Positions 57,656 to 64,000 of a stretch of DNA of 64,000 nucleotides are shown piece by piece. The notes beneath the pieces are model-generated. The model was not told the DNA's origin. It saw only the letters and a program-made list of their open reading frames with translations, and did not search any database. The stretch lies in NCBI RefSeq assembly GCF_023015625.1, contig NZ_JALKAH010000005.1:553913-617912 (forward strand), written 5' to 3'. The stretch is from Yoonia sp. F2084L. GTDB taxonomy: Bacteria > Pseudomonadota > Alphaproteobacteria > Rhodobacterales > Rhodobacteraceae. The position numbers and the translations under genes were made by a program. Each line of letters starts with the position of its first letter. The stretch's first letter is position 1.

Positions 57656-58513
57656 CTAGACCGTGGTCAAATATGCGGCACGGATAGCTGCTTTCATCGC
57701 ATCCTGCGGTCCGGCCTCCCGTGACCCGTTTGCTGCCATCACCAGCTTCGAGGCAGGCGTATTTCCGAAGCCAAGAATTTTGCTCTTGACTGACAGGCCA
57801 GAGTGCAACGATGAGCGGCCCAGCAGGCCGACTGCGATCCCGGCTTCAACTGCTGCGATCACGCCAGAGACGCTTTGGCTGGAATAGACGATGCGGTATG
57901 GCTTTCCACGGGCTTTCAGGGAATTGATTGCGGCGTCGCGCCACCAGCATGCGTGATCGAACAAGGCCACTGGCAGGTCATCATCAGCAGGGAATTCCCG
58001 ATGCGCAGACGACACCCAGCACGTCGGATCTTCCATCAGCACTTCTTCATGTTCTTTGGGACATTCCACCTCATAAATTGCAAGGTCGAGTGCTCCTTTG
58101 TCCAGCGCATCAGGGAAATGTGTGCTCAACGCGCAGGTCACATCCAACTCGACTTTGGGGTTGTGACGGGTAAAGGACGCGATGATCTCCGCCAGCTTGG
58201 CCCGGCCGTGATCATCAGGAATACCCACGCGTAATTTGCCTGTCACAGTATTTTGGGAGATGTCCCGCAGCACGGTATCCAGGCGTGCGGTGACTTCCAG
58301 TGCCACAGGCAGCAACTGGCGGCCCGTGTCGCTTAGGACAACGCCGCGCCCATGCCGTTCAAAGACGGGTTGCCCGAGGATAGCTTCGAGGCGCTTGATC
58401 TGAAGACTGGTGGCGGATTGTGATCGATGGATGCGGGCAGCACCATCCGTAACGCTGCCTGCTTCAGTTACGGCGACGAAGGTGCGCAGCAAATCGCTGT
58501 CAAGATTATCCAT
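57656..58513 (-). CDS. LysR-family transcriptional regulator
   Basis: From the ATG at 58513 the protein is 285 residues, usual for the family. The N-terminal helix-turn-helix (DLLRTFVAVTEAGSVTDGAA, then RIHRSQSATSLQIKRLEAIL) is followed by a periplasmic-binding-type effector domain. It is divergent from the permease gene across 85 bases, so it probably controls that gene and itself. The inducer is unknown. Confidence 0.88.
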   Translation of the reverse strand: MDNLDSDLLRTFVAVTEAGSVTDGAARIHRSQSATSLQIKRLEAILGQPVFERHGRGVVLSDTGRQLLPVALEVTARLDTVLRDISQNTVTGKLRVGIPDDHGRAKLAEIIASFTRHNPKVELDVTCALSTHFPDALDKGALDLAIYEVECPKEHEEVLMEDPTCWVSSAHREFPADDDLPVALFDHACWWRDAAINSLKARGKPYRIVYSSQSVSGVIAAVEAGIAVGLLGRSSLHSGLSVKSKILGFGNTPASKLVMAANGSREAGPQDAMKAAIRAAYLTTV

Positions 58514-58529
58514 CTGTTTTTCCAATATC

Positions 58530-58552
58530 TGAAATTTAAACTATTCGTTTCA
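58530..58552. promoter_or_regulatory. Candidate LysR binding site
   Basis: TGAAA (58530-58534) and TTTCA (58548-58552) form a perfect 5-base inverted repeat with 13 bases between. It lies centrally in the LysR-permease gap, in an AT-rich stretch. The size suits a LysR recognition site, but short arms like these are common by chance. Confidence 0.35.
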
Positions 58553-58598
58553 CACATGCCATGCTGACTGCTAGTTTTCAAGGTCAGAGGAGTATCCA

Positions 58599-59621
58599 AT
58601 GTCCAATCAGACAGTTGCCCGCCGACAATCCAACAAGAAATCTATACTGTGGAGCATATGCCTTTTCCTGTTGATAGGTATAGGTTTTGCTTGGCCGGAA
58701 CACTCATGGAATGCTGCCAAGTTCGTCCTGTGGGGTTTGGTTGTCGTTGCCCCTATCGTCATTCCGGGCATTCTTCTTGCGGCGTGGATCATCGCCAGCG
58801 GAGCAGATGCGCACATTGCTGGCGCATTCGAGGGCAGGACGCTGCGAACGGTGGTGGCCGCCTCTTTGATTGGCGCGATTACTCCAGTCTGTGGCGTAAC
58901 GGTATTGCCATTGATGGCTGGACTGTTGGCAGCGGGTGTTCCGCTGGCCCCAATTATGGCGTTCTGGTTGTCATCCCCGATCACAGACCCAGCGATGCTT
59001 GCTACGACGGCCGCGACCCTTGGTCTGAGCTTTGCGATTGGCAAAACGCTCGCAGCCTTTGGTTTGGGTATCTTTGGCGGTGCGATCACCGGACTGTTTG
59101 CCAAGACACGTTGGGCGTTGAACGCGCTTCGTGACAACGGGTTGGCCCGCCAACTGAGCGCTGCGCGTTGTGGAGCGGATCAGACCTTCGACCCTTGGGT
59201 TTGGAGAAATGAGGCGCGTCGGCGGTCGTTCAGCACACAATTTTGGGCAACAACGCGGCTCATCCTGATTTGCCTGATCCCTGCATTCACAGCCGAGTAT
59301 GCGCTGAATGCCGCGCTAACGCCGGGATCGCTCGCCGCATATGTCGGGGAGGATCAGTGGTGGGCCATACCTGCAGCCGTCTTTGTCGGAGCACCGGCCT
59401 ATATCGATGGCTACGCCGCGCTTCCTTTGACCCGCGGTCTGATTGAAAACGGCATGTCAGAGGGTGCTGCCATGGCCTTTTTGATCTCAGGTGGTGTTGT
59501 CAGCATCTGGGGAGCCTTGGCAATTGCCCCGGTCCTGAAACTGAAACCTTTTTTGCTATATCTCGCCTTGGCTGTTCTGGGCTCGCTGGCAGCGGGATAT
59601 GTTTTTGAGTGGGTGGTTTAG
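58599..59621 (+). CDS. Predicted permease, DUF318/YraQ family
   Basis: The 340-residue protein has about eight to ten hydrophobic helices. GAITPVCGVTVLPLMAGLLA followed by APIMAFWLSSPITDPAMLA is the motif pair of the DUF318 (YraQ/ArsP-like) permeases, repeated in weaker form in the second half (PAAVFVGAPAYIDGYAALPL). Members export methyl-arsenicals or other metal compounds; here the substrate is unknown. AGAGGAG lies before the ATG. The neighbouring copper genes make a metal role plausible but unproven. Confidence 0.78.
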   Translation: MSNQTVARRQSNKKSILWSICLFLLIGIGFAWPEHSWNAAKFVLWGLVVVAPIVIPGILLAAWIIASGADAHIAGAFEGRTLRTVVAASLIGAITPVCGVTVLPLMAGLLAAGVPLAPIMAFWLSSPITDPAMLATTAATLGLSFAIGKTLAAFGLGIFGGAITGLFAKTRWALNALRDNGLARQLSAARCGADQTFDPWVWRNEARRRSFSTQFWATTRLILICLIPAFTAEYALNAALTPGSLAAYVGEDQWWAIPAAVFVGAPAYIDGYAALPLTRGLIENGMSEGAAMAFLISGGVVSIWGALAIAPVLKLKPFLLYLALAVLGSLAAGYVFEWVV

Positions 59622-59971
59622 AGAGCTGTACCTACCAAGAGCGGTTATTGCCGCACTCGCAACGAATGGTAAAAATGTCCGCACAGTGTGAGTTCGACCT
59701 CTGATCTTTGCTGCGCTCTGCATGAATGGCTGGTTTCCCCGCTGCGCGGCAGCACCGAATTTTACGCTGACGCAGCATTTTCCACGCTGCGAGCGCATGC
59801 AGCAGGAAAACCGAATTCACACAATGGGCTCTTCAGTAGCATTCGCCGCACAAAACACGAGTGACCGGTTCGAGAAACAGCGCGGTTCGCTGCGCGGCGC
59901 GCGAACTGGTAAGATGCGGGACAAAGCGACCTTTCCACATTGATTTCTGGAGGTCGGCTTTTGACTGACGT
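59622..59971. repeat. Non-coding debris with decayed dispersed-repeat copies
   Basis: No coding frame in these 350 bases looks real. They are rich in GCTGCG-type words. AATGGGCTCTTCAGTAGCAT at 59823-59842 resembles sequences at 57618-57599 (minus strand) and 63696-63720. An imperfect inverted repeat ACCGGTTCG / CGAACTGGT (59864-59872 and 59902-59910) lies to the right. I interpret the stretch as remnants of a family of intergenic elements. Confidence 0.45.
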
Positions 59972-60493
59972 TCAGTGAGGTGATCGCCCTTTCGCGATCA
60001 TAAGATGGTGCTGTTGGTGGTGCGCACCGATTGTCATCAGCCCAAAGAAACCTAATCCCAACACCTGGCTCAACTCTTCGTCTGACCCGACTTGAACCAG
60101 CATCGATGCACCGCCTTCTATTTGCGCAGCGGTCACGGTCCAATCTGATGTTCCCTGCAACATCGGGCTGTGTGCCAACACCATGCGTCTGATTGAAGCT
60201 CCAACTACATCATCGCCCGTGACCATGAACGTCACACTCGTCTCATCGACCGTCCGCTCAACCGACGCCCTTGTTGTCACGTTGTCCATATCCACAAGGT
60301 GATCACGCAAGGCTTTGATATCGACCTGCGCCCAATCCGTTTCGGGATCGTCACGCAACAGCGTTACGATCTCGGCAATCACTGCGAACTGGGATTGCCC
60401 CGTTTCGCTTGGTGACCCCAACGTATGCATATGTTGGGCCATCGCATTGGTTGCGACGAACATCATCGCTGCGGATAAAAGACCTAGTTTCAT
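59972..60493 (-). CDS. Exported His-rich protein of unknown function
   Basis: The 173-residue protein has a signal peptide (MKLGLLSAAMMFVATNAMAQ), then a short HMHTLG, a soluble domain and a His-rich C-terminal part (GAHHQQHHLMIAKG). AGGAGTG precedes the start. The histidines could bind metal. I know no family. It is divergent from the Crp/Fnr gene, and an FNR-like box sits at about -41 of its likely promoter. Confidence 0.7.
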   Translation of the reverse strand: MKLGLLSAAMMFVATNAMAQHMHTLGSPSETGQSQFAVIAEIVTLLRDDPETDWAQVDIKALRDHLVDMDNVTTRASVERTVDETSVTFMVTGDDVVGASIRRMVLAHSPMLQGTSDWTVTAAQIEGGASMLVQVGSDEELSQVLGLGFFGLMTIGAHHQQHHLMIAKGRSPH

Positions 60494-60543
60494 TGAACAC
60501 TCCTATTTCTTGATTAACCTATCCAACTTCGCTCTGATCCTTT

Positions 60544-60557
60544 ATGATTTGGATCAT
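60544..60557. promoter_or_regulatory. FNR/DNR-like box between the His-rich protein and Crp/Fnr genes
   Basis: ATGAT-TTGG-ATCAT differs from the FNR consensus TTGAT-N4-ATCAA only in the outermost bases. It touches the Crp/Fnr ATG, where binding would block that gene. On the other strand it is centred 41.5 bases before the start expected from a TAGGTT -10 (60521-60516), the standard class II activator position for the His-rich protein gene. Confidence 0.55.
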
Positions 60558-61127
60558 ATGCCTCTTGATCCTTTTTCCCATCTATCCGCTACTGCTTGTC
60601 GCACAATAGACATGCAAAAGGGTGACGTACTGTTCCGCCAGGACCAGACGACATCAGGGCTTTACCGTGTCGACTCTGGATGCGTGACGCTGCAACGCAC
60701 TGGGCTGGATGGTGACACCTTGACCCTACACAGGGCAGTGTCAGGCGGGCTGTTTGCCGAGGCATCAGTCTTCTCAGCGACCTACCACTGCGATGCGATT
60801 TGCAGCGAGGCTGGGAGCGTCATCAAGATCGCAAAGGCAGATATCGTTGCAACGATGCAATCCAATCCAACGTTCTCTGAGGGCTTCACAAGGTTACTTG
60901 CCGTTCAGGTCCAACAGTACCGCGCACATATCGAGTTGCTGGCAATTCCATCAGCCAAGGAACGCATCTTAGCTGCGGTTCAAGCGGGTTATCTCGATTC
61001 AACTGTGACCGAATTGGCAACCCGCATCAATCTAAGCCATGAAGCCTGTTATCGCGCACTTCGGGGGCTGTGTGATGATGAGTTTATGGTCCGCGTTGGT
61101 CGTGGGAAATATGCGCTGCCAAGGTGA
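60558..61127 (+). CDS. Crp/Fnr-family transcriptional regulator
   Basis: From the ATG at 60558 the protein is 189 residues: a cyclic-nucleotide-type sensor domain (FRQDQTTSGLYRVDSGCVTL) and a C-terminal helix-turn-helix (VTELATRINLSHEACYRALR). It has no N-terminal cysteine cluster, so it is not an oxygen-sensing FNR. The recognition helix keeps Glu and Arg, but Tyr replaces the usual Ser or Gly. The protein is shorter than typical (about 230). It might sense heme, nitric oxide or redox state; this is open. Confidence 0.78.
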   Translation: MPLDPFSHLSATACRTIDMQKGDVLFRQDQTTSGLYRVDSGCVTLQRTGLDGDTLTLHRAVSGGLFAEASVFSATYHCDAICSEAGSVIKIAKADIVATMQSNPTFSEGFTRLLAVQVQQYRAHIELLAIPSAKERILAAVQAGYLDSTVTELATRINLSHEACYRALRGLCDDEFMVRVGRGKYALPR

Positions 61128-61154
61128 CAACATGTTCATCGTGTAGTTGTGCGC

Positions 61155-61580
61155 TCAGTGCGGTGGGTTCCTACTTGCTTGGACTTCGCGTTCCCGCTCA
61201 GACCAAGTTGACCTGATGTAAGCGAGGATATCCCAAATCTCCTCATCGGTGAGTGTTTCGTTAAATGCTGGCATCCCGCTGTTGAACCCCGTTACTCCCC
61301 TGACCTCCAAAGCAGCAGCGCCACCGAGCCTAGTATATTCGAACAGCAGTTCGTCGTAGTGGTGCCATGTATGGCCCGTCCCGTCATGAGGCGGGGCTGG
61401 TAGCACACCATCAGCATTAGGGGATTGCCAGTTCGGCTGTCCCTCAAGTTTTGCTCCATGGCACGAAGCGCAGTTGTCCGCATACAGGCTTTGACCCGCA
61501 ACGATGTCGCGGTGTTCCCAGTTGTGATCAGCAGCGGCTGTGGAGGCCAACGACAGCAGGATTGGGATGAACCACCTCAT
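61155..61580 (-). CDS. Periplasmic c-type cytochrome, last gene of the copper operon
   Basis: From the ATG at 61580 the 141-residue protein has a signal peptide (MRWFIPILLSLASTAAA) and one heme site CASCH (residues 37-41). A probable sixth ligand Met lies in GFNSGMPAFNETLTDEEIWD. Other starts at 61595 and 61610 are possible. A single-heme soluble cytochrome next to CopC/CopD could pass electrons in copper oxidation, which is inference. Confidence 0.82.
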   Translation of the reverse strand: MRWFIPILLSLASTAAADHNWEHRDIVAGQSLYADNCASCHGAKLEGQPNWQSPNADGVLPAPPHDGTGHTWHHYDELLFEYTRLGGAAALEVRGVTGFNSGMPAFNETLTDEEIWDILAYIRSTWSEREREVQASRNPPH

Positions 61581-61661
61581 GCTACATTTACCCATGTGCG
61601 CATCCCGCAAACAGCGCGGCTGAGATGACAGCCCAGACGTGTCGTTTGTCCATGTGGTGCC

Positions 61662-62510
61662 TCATGTCGGTAAAGTCAGATTTGTTGTCAAAACAGCAGT
61701 CGTACCCAGAACGGCAAGGATGACCAACCATTCGACTGATATGGATTTGGAGAGGTGGCCTGCGGCGGCTGGATCGCCAGCACGTAGCGCAGGTATGAAC
61801 CGAAGTTTGTTGGCAGCGGCCAGACCCAAAAGCAAACCAACCAGCAGCACTTTGACGATCAATGCCTGCCCGTATCTTGTGCCAATGAGCGCAGAGAACG
61901 AGCCCACCAGTTCATAAGCCATGTAGCCACCAGCGATGATCAACACAGGGACAGTGACCGAAGCGACAACGCCAAACCGATGCCCCATCTCCGCAGCCGA
62001 CGCATAGGTGGCTGACGATGATGCCAGTCGTTTCAATGGCATGAGAACCCCGATCCAGAGGGCAACGGCCAGCAAATGCAACACCAAAGCAATGTCGAGC
62101 AGAGTGGTCTCACGGCCAGAGACATGTCCGACGTGATCAAATGACCAAACCGCGATGACACCACCCACCACCGAGACCCAAATCCCAACACGGCCTATGA
62201 ACAGGCCACCGATCAACTGTCCAAGTCCCACCAAACGTAACAGCAAAGCCGTGCCTACAGGTGTGGTCCACAACAGGCCCAGCATCTCAGGATCGGTCAT
62301 GCCGCTGACATCGCCCGTCAGATTGGCACCGCGCAGTGAAAAGGCGAGGATCGTTGCCATCAACCCCAAAACTGCGAATGCCACGGCCAAACCACGAGTG
62401 CGATCCAGCCGAAACATGCATGTGGCCATGACCGTGCCAGCCGCAGACATCACACCAAGATAAAGCGCAAATTTCGTGATGATTGCAGCAAGACCGAATG
62501 CATCAGGCAT
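61662..62510 (-). CDS. Copper resistance protein CopD
   Basis: The 282-residue protein has about eight membrane helices and the CopD-domain pattern: HLLAVALWIGVLMPLKRLAS near residue 145 and YGQALIVKVLLVGLLLGLAA with NKLRFIPAL. CopD sits in the inner membrane and works with CopC in copper uptake or handling. It starts 2 bases after the copC stop, so the two are coupled. Confidence 0.85.
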   Translation of the reverse strand: MPDAFGLAAIITKFALYLGVMSAAGTVMATCMFRLDRTRGLAVAFAVLGLMATILAFSLRGANLTGDVSGMTDPEMLGLLWTTPVGTALLLRLVGLGQLIGGLFIGRVGIWVSVVGGVIAVWSFDHVGHVSGRETTLLDIALVLHLLAVALWIGVLMPLKRLASSSATYASAAEMGHRFGVVASVTVPVLIIAGGYMAYELVGSFSALIGTRYGQALIVKVLLVGLLLGLAAANKLRFIPALRAGDPAAAGHLSKSISVEWLVILAVLGTTAVLTTNLTLPT

Positions 62511-62512
62511 CG

Positions 62513-62854
62513 TTATTCAACGGTGAAGCTAAAAGTACCGTTCAGAGCATGGCCATCATCCCCAAGTCCGCGCCATTCAACCACGTAGACACCTGCACCC
62601 ATGTCGTGCATCGGCAATGCAAACTCCTGCGTGAATGCTGTTTGTTCGCCGAGGTCCATGTCCATGCTGTGCGTGTCGGCATGTGTGATAGAGACCCGCG
62701 TCAGACGAATGTCACCTTTGAAGTCCATCAAAACTTCGGTCGGCATCTCAGCTACTGTCGCCTCATTGGCTGGTGTCGTTGCGTCTAGGGGTGAGTGTGC
62801 CATCGCACCTGTTGCCCAAATTCCTATCATGCCTGCGAGTAGAAAAGTCTTCAT
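62513..62854 (-). CDS. Copper-binding protein CopC
   Basis: The 113-residue protein has a signal peptide ending GAMA, then HSPLDATTPANEATVAEMPT. The mature N-terminal histidine is the typical Cu(II) ligand of CopC. DDGHALNGTFSFTV closes the fold. Histidines and methionines in the middle (THSMDMDLG, LPMHDMGAG) may bind copper too. It is periplasmic and paired with CopD. Confidence 0.88.
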   Translation of the reverse strand: MKTFLLAGMIGIWATGAMAHSPLDATTPANEATVAEMPTEVLMDFKGDIRLTRVSITHADTHSMDMDLGEQTAFTQEFALPMHDMGAGVYVVEWRGLGDDGHALNGTFSFTVE

Positions 62855-62881
62855 TGTTGTTTCCAGTATTGTTGTTGGGGA

Positions 62882-63316
62882 TCAGTTGATCCCGTTGGCA
62901 CGTTGCAGTTCCCGAATGTAGGCGATGATCATCGTGACATCGCCCCGTGTTATGCCCTCAACGGGAGGCATATCACCAAACGGCCAGTGATGTCCCCGAA
63001 CGCCCATAGCAGCAGCCCGTTGAAACGCTTCGTCACCGTGGTGGCTCGGTTCATAAATGACGTGGACCAGTGGCGGTGCGACACCATCTTGGCCCGCCGC
63101 ATTCAGTCCGTGGCAAGCCGCGCATTTGGCTTCAAATGCAAGTTGCCCGATCTGGGCATTCTGCGACAACGTTTCGGGCAATAGCACATTGGCGAGGACC
63201 CCGTTCTCCGTATTGATAGCGGTGTCAGTCGTGGTTGTCTGTGGTGGTGCGGGCCACATCGCGTAGCCCACGCCACCCGCAACCAGAATAGCGGCAATTG
63301 CGATAGTCGATTTCAT
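62882..63316 (-). CDS. Membrane-anchored c-type cytochrome, first gene of the copper operon
   Basis: From the ATG at 63316 the 144-residue protein has an N-terminal membrane helix (STIAIAAILVAGGVGYAMWP) without a clear cleavage site. It has one heme motif CAACH (residues 65-69) and a probable Met ligand in FGDMPPVEGITRGDV. An in-frame GTG at 63325 is better spaced from AAGGG and may be the true start. It opens a four-gene operon with copC, copD and another cytochrome, under the CueR-like operator just upstream. Confidence 0.82.
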   Translation of the reverse strand: MKSTIAIAAILVAGGVGYAMWPAPPQTTTTDTAINTENGVLANVLLPETLSQNAQIGQLAFEAKCAACHGLNAAGQDGVAPPLVHVIYEPSHHGDEAFQRAAAMGVRGHHWPFGDMPPVEGITRGDVTMIIAYIRELQRANGIN

Positions 63317-63347
63317 AAACTGCACTGACCCTTACTTCTTTCTAACA

Positions 63348-63378
63348 CCGATAATCCTTCCTGTTGGTGGAGGGTCAA
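63348..63378 (-). promoter_or_regulatory. CueR/HmrR-like operator and promoter of the cytochrome-copC-copD operon
   Basis: On the minus strand TTGACC (63378-63373) and TATCGG (63353-63348) are separated by 19 bases. Such a long spacer is the mark of MerR-family promoters. The dyad ACCCTCC-N7-GGAAGGA (63375-63355) lies across it and matches the copper-regulator consensus ACCTTCC-N7-GGAAGGT at 6 of 7 bases in each arm. A copper-sensing MerR protein encoded elsewhere would activate here. Confidence 0.65.
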
Positions 63379-63389
63379 ACGATTTGTTT

Positions 63390-63551
63390 TCACAGCTTTG
63401 AGAGCATCCAGATCGCCATGCCGACCATCATCAGGTTTTCGGTAAGAGACACGAACCCCAATGGGACTTTGCTGTCGCCGCCGACACAGGCGCATTTGAA
63501 TTCCCGGATGTCGATGTAGACCGCCTTGAACACACTGATCGCGCCGATGCT
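63390..63551 (-). pseudogene. 3' end of a MauE/DoxX-like membrane protein gene (truncated)
   Basis: The frame reads FKAVYIDIREFKCACVGGDS and ends ENLMMVGMAIWMLSKL before TGA (complement of 63390-63392). I recognise it as the C-terminal end of MauE-type membrane proteins, which carry a CACVGG motif and take part in thiol or metal chemistry. Only 53 codons remain, because a TGA at 63552-63554 blocks the frame upstream. It lies between the copper operon promoter and the MerR remnant. Confidence 0.65.
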
Positions 63552-63558
63552 TCAGTTC

Positions 63559-63642
63559 CTAAATGATGAGTTGGCGCATCTGGTGACATCTTGCCGTGGT
63601 GACCACATGCCTGACTGTCCGATCATCGATTATCTTGCTTGA
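63559..63642 (+). pseudogene. 3' end of a MerR-family metal regulator gene (truncated)
   Basis: The plus-strand frame ends LNDELAHLVTSCRGDHMPDC then PIIDYLA and TGA at 63640-63642. The pattern C-x-G-D-x-x-P-D-C-P-I is the metal-binding C-terminus of heavy-metal MerR proteins. The N-terminal DNA-binding part is absent: upstream the sequence is the antiparallel MauE-like remnant. It is therefore a fragment of a regulator, not a working one. Confidence 0.65.
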
Positions 63643-63653
63643 AGTTCAAATTT

Positions 63654-63720
63654 CTGCGTAGCTGACATTCGCTGCGCTACAGAAAAACGGGAGTGTGGGC
63701 TCGCAGTAAGATTTCGCCGC
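63654..63720 (+). repeat. Decayed dispersed-repeat copy
   Basis: A small imperfect hairpin CTGCGTAGC / GCTACAG (63654-63682) is followed by TGGGCTCGCAGTAAGATTTC (63696-63715), which resembles the repeat core at 59825-59850. No gene is seen between the MerR remnant and the insertion sequence. Confidence 0.35.
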
Positions 63721-63817
63721 GTGCACAGCCAATGGCTGCTTAAGATACTATCCTGCCCCCTACCGGAATTGACCCCAATACTACTCCACCCTTCACAGCG
63801 AGATCTCTAAGAATTTA

Positions 63818-63837
63818 GGTGCGCATTTCGGCGCACC
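63818..63837. repeat. Perfect short hairpin outside the IS end
   Basis: GGTGCGC-ATTTCG-GCGCACC is a perfect 7-base inverted repeat with a 6-base loop, 18 bases outside the insertion-sequence end. It has no T-tract. It could be part of a second, decayed mobile element, because a sequence at 63757-63775 (CCCCTACCGGAATTGACCCC) has an IS-end look. Confidence 0.35.
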
Positions 63838-63854
63838 CAATGAAATTGTTACCT

Positions 63855-64000
63855 TGAACCGCGCCGGGTTTGCCGGAGGCTGATTTGTCTTAGTTACGCG
63901 GCCATGTCTGATCTTTCCAGAGCCGCGTAGAAGTTTGCCTCGGCTTCTGCAGGCGGGATATTCCCGATGGGTTCCAGCAAGCGCCGGTTGTTGAACCAAT
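63855..64000. mobile_element. Right end of an IS3-family insertion sequence (cut by window edge)
   Basis: TGAACCGCGCCGGGTTTGCC begins at 63855 and continues GGAGGCTGATT, which I recognise as a terminal inverted repeat of IS3-family elements. The transposase C-terminus lies just inside. The other end is beyond the window, so I cannot confirm the target duplication or that the element is intact. Confidence 0.8.
63894..64000 (-). CDS. IS3-family transposase OrfB, C-terminal part
   Basis: On the minus strand the frame from 63998 reads WFNNRRLLEPIGNIPPAEAE, then a short helix ending SDMAA and TAA (complement of 63894-63896). This W-x-N-N-x-R-x-L-x-x-x-x-G-x-x-P-P pattern is the conserved C-terminus of IS3-type DDE transposases. 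The gene starts beyond the window. Confidence 0.88.
   Translation of the reverse strand, partial: WFNNRRLLEPIGNIPPAEAEANFYAALERSDMAA

Noticed and set aside
63757..63775. Sequence resembling an IS21-type end
   Set aside because: The resemblance is from memory and short, with no transposase nearby; not called as a separate element.
1..64000. CRISPR arrays, tRNA or rRNA genes, prophage genes
   Set aside because: No regularly spaced repeats, no T-loop-like GTTCGA context with a cloverleaf, and no phage structural genes were seen on reading both strands.

Overview
The window looks like chromosomal DNA of a marine alphaproteobacterium of the Rhodobacteraceae, Roseobacter group. Four things suggest this: the gene order secB-dnaQ-coaE-aroE-maf / hemJ-rho-mnmE-mnmG-rsmG-parA-parB; two perfect parS sites in the starts of mnmG and rsmG; the rimP-nusA-ylxR-infB operon; and the overall protein character. 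I cannot name the genus. Most of the window is core genome with tight, overlapping gene junctions. No tRNA, rRNA or CRISPR array was seen.

Layout. 1-10.7 kb is the replication-origin neighbourhood. dnaQ, coaE, aroE and maf run leftward. A 0.4 kb AT-rich gap with a perfect DnaA box (2898-2906) is a candidate oriC. Then hemJ, rho, mnmE, mnmG, rsmG, parA and parB run rightward with parS at 6459-6474 and 8366-8381. 10.6-18.5 kb holds housekeeping and heat-shock genes (hemW, rdgB, rph, hrcA, grpE, a TPM-domain membrane protein, mutS). 18.6-26.6 kb is metabolic: malic enzyme with a phosphotransacetylase-like tail, a PfkB sugar kinase, msrA, a class IV aminotransferase paired with a sulfotransferase-like protein, argG, and an outer-membrane barrel protein. 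26.6-33.5 kb has two Nudix hydrolases, hslO, a CCA-adding-type enzyme, a RhtB exporter, an ABC exporter and an RNA methyltransferase. 33.6-37.3 kb is an envelope and signalling group: two L,D-transpeptidases, a CAP-domain lipoprotein and a Ser/Thr kinase. 37.3-43.3 kb holds hemH, an NDUFAF5/BioC-like methyltransferase, comF, a glutaredoxin, a nitrilase-family amidase, a MarR regulator, ubiG and proline iminopeptidase. 43.4-48.9 kb is a complete peptide-type ABC importer. 49-55.5 kb has a GT8 glycosyltransferase and the translation/antitermination operon rimP-nusA-ylxR-infB, which has its own promoter and a leader terminator.

55.6-64 kb is the accessory end: a histidine phosphatase, a MarR-GNAT fusion with a palindromic operator, a LysR regulator divergent from a DUF318-type permease, a Crp/Fnr regulator divergent from a His-rich exported protein across an FNR-like box, and an operon of cytochrome c, CopC, CopD and cytochrome c. 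A CueR/HmrR-like operator sits in front of that operon. Upstream of it are only the 3' ends of a MauE-like gene and a MerR-type regulator gene. They abut head to head, as if their shared promoter and both 5' halves had been deleted. Non-coding debris and the end of an IS3-family element close the window.

The most interesting signals are the origin candidate with parS sites, the copper operon whose likely local regulator has been lost, a 17-bp perfect palindrome between two cell-envelope genes, the rimP leader terminator, and a nested inverted-repeat structure upstream of the Ser/Thr kinase. All functional assignments rest on reading translated motifs and gene context; no database search was run.
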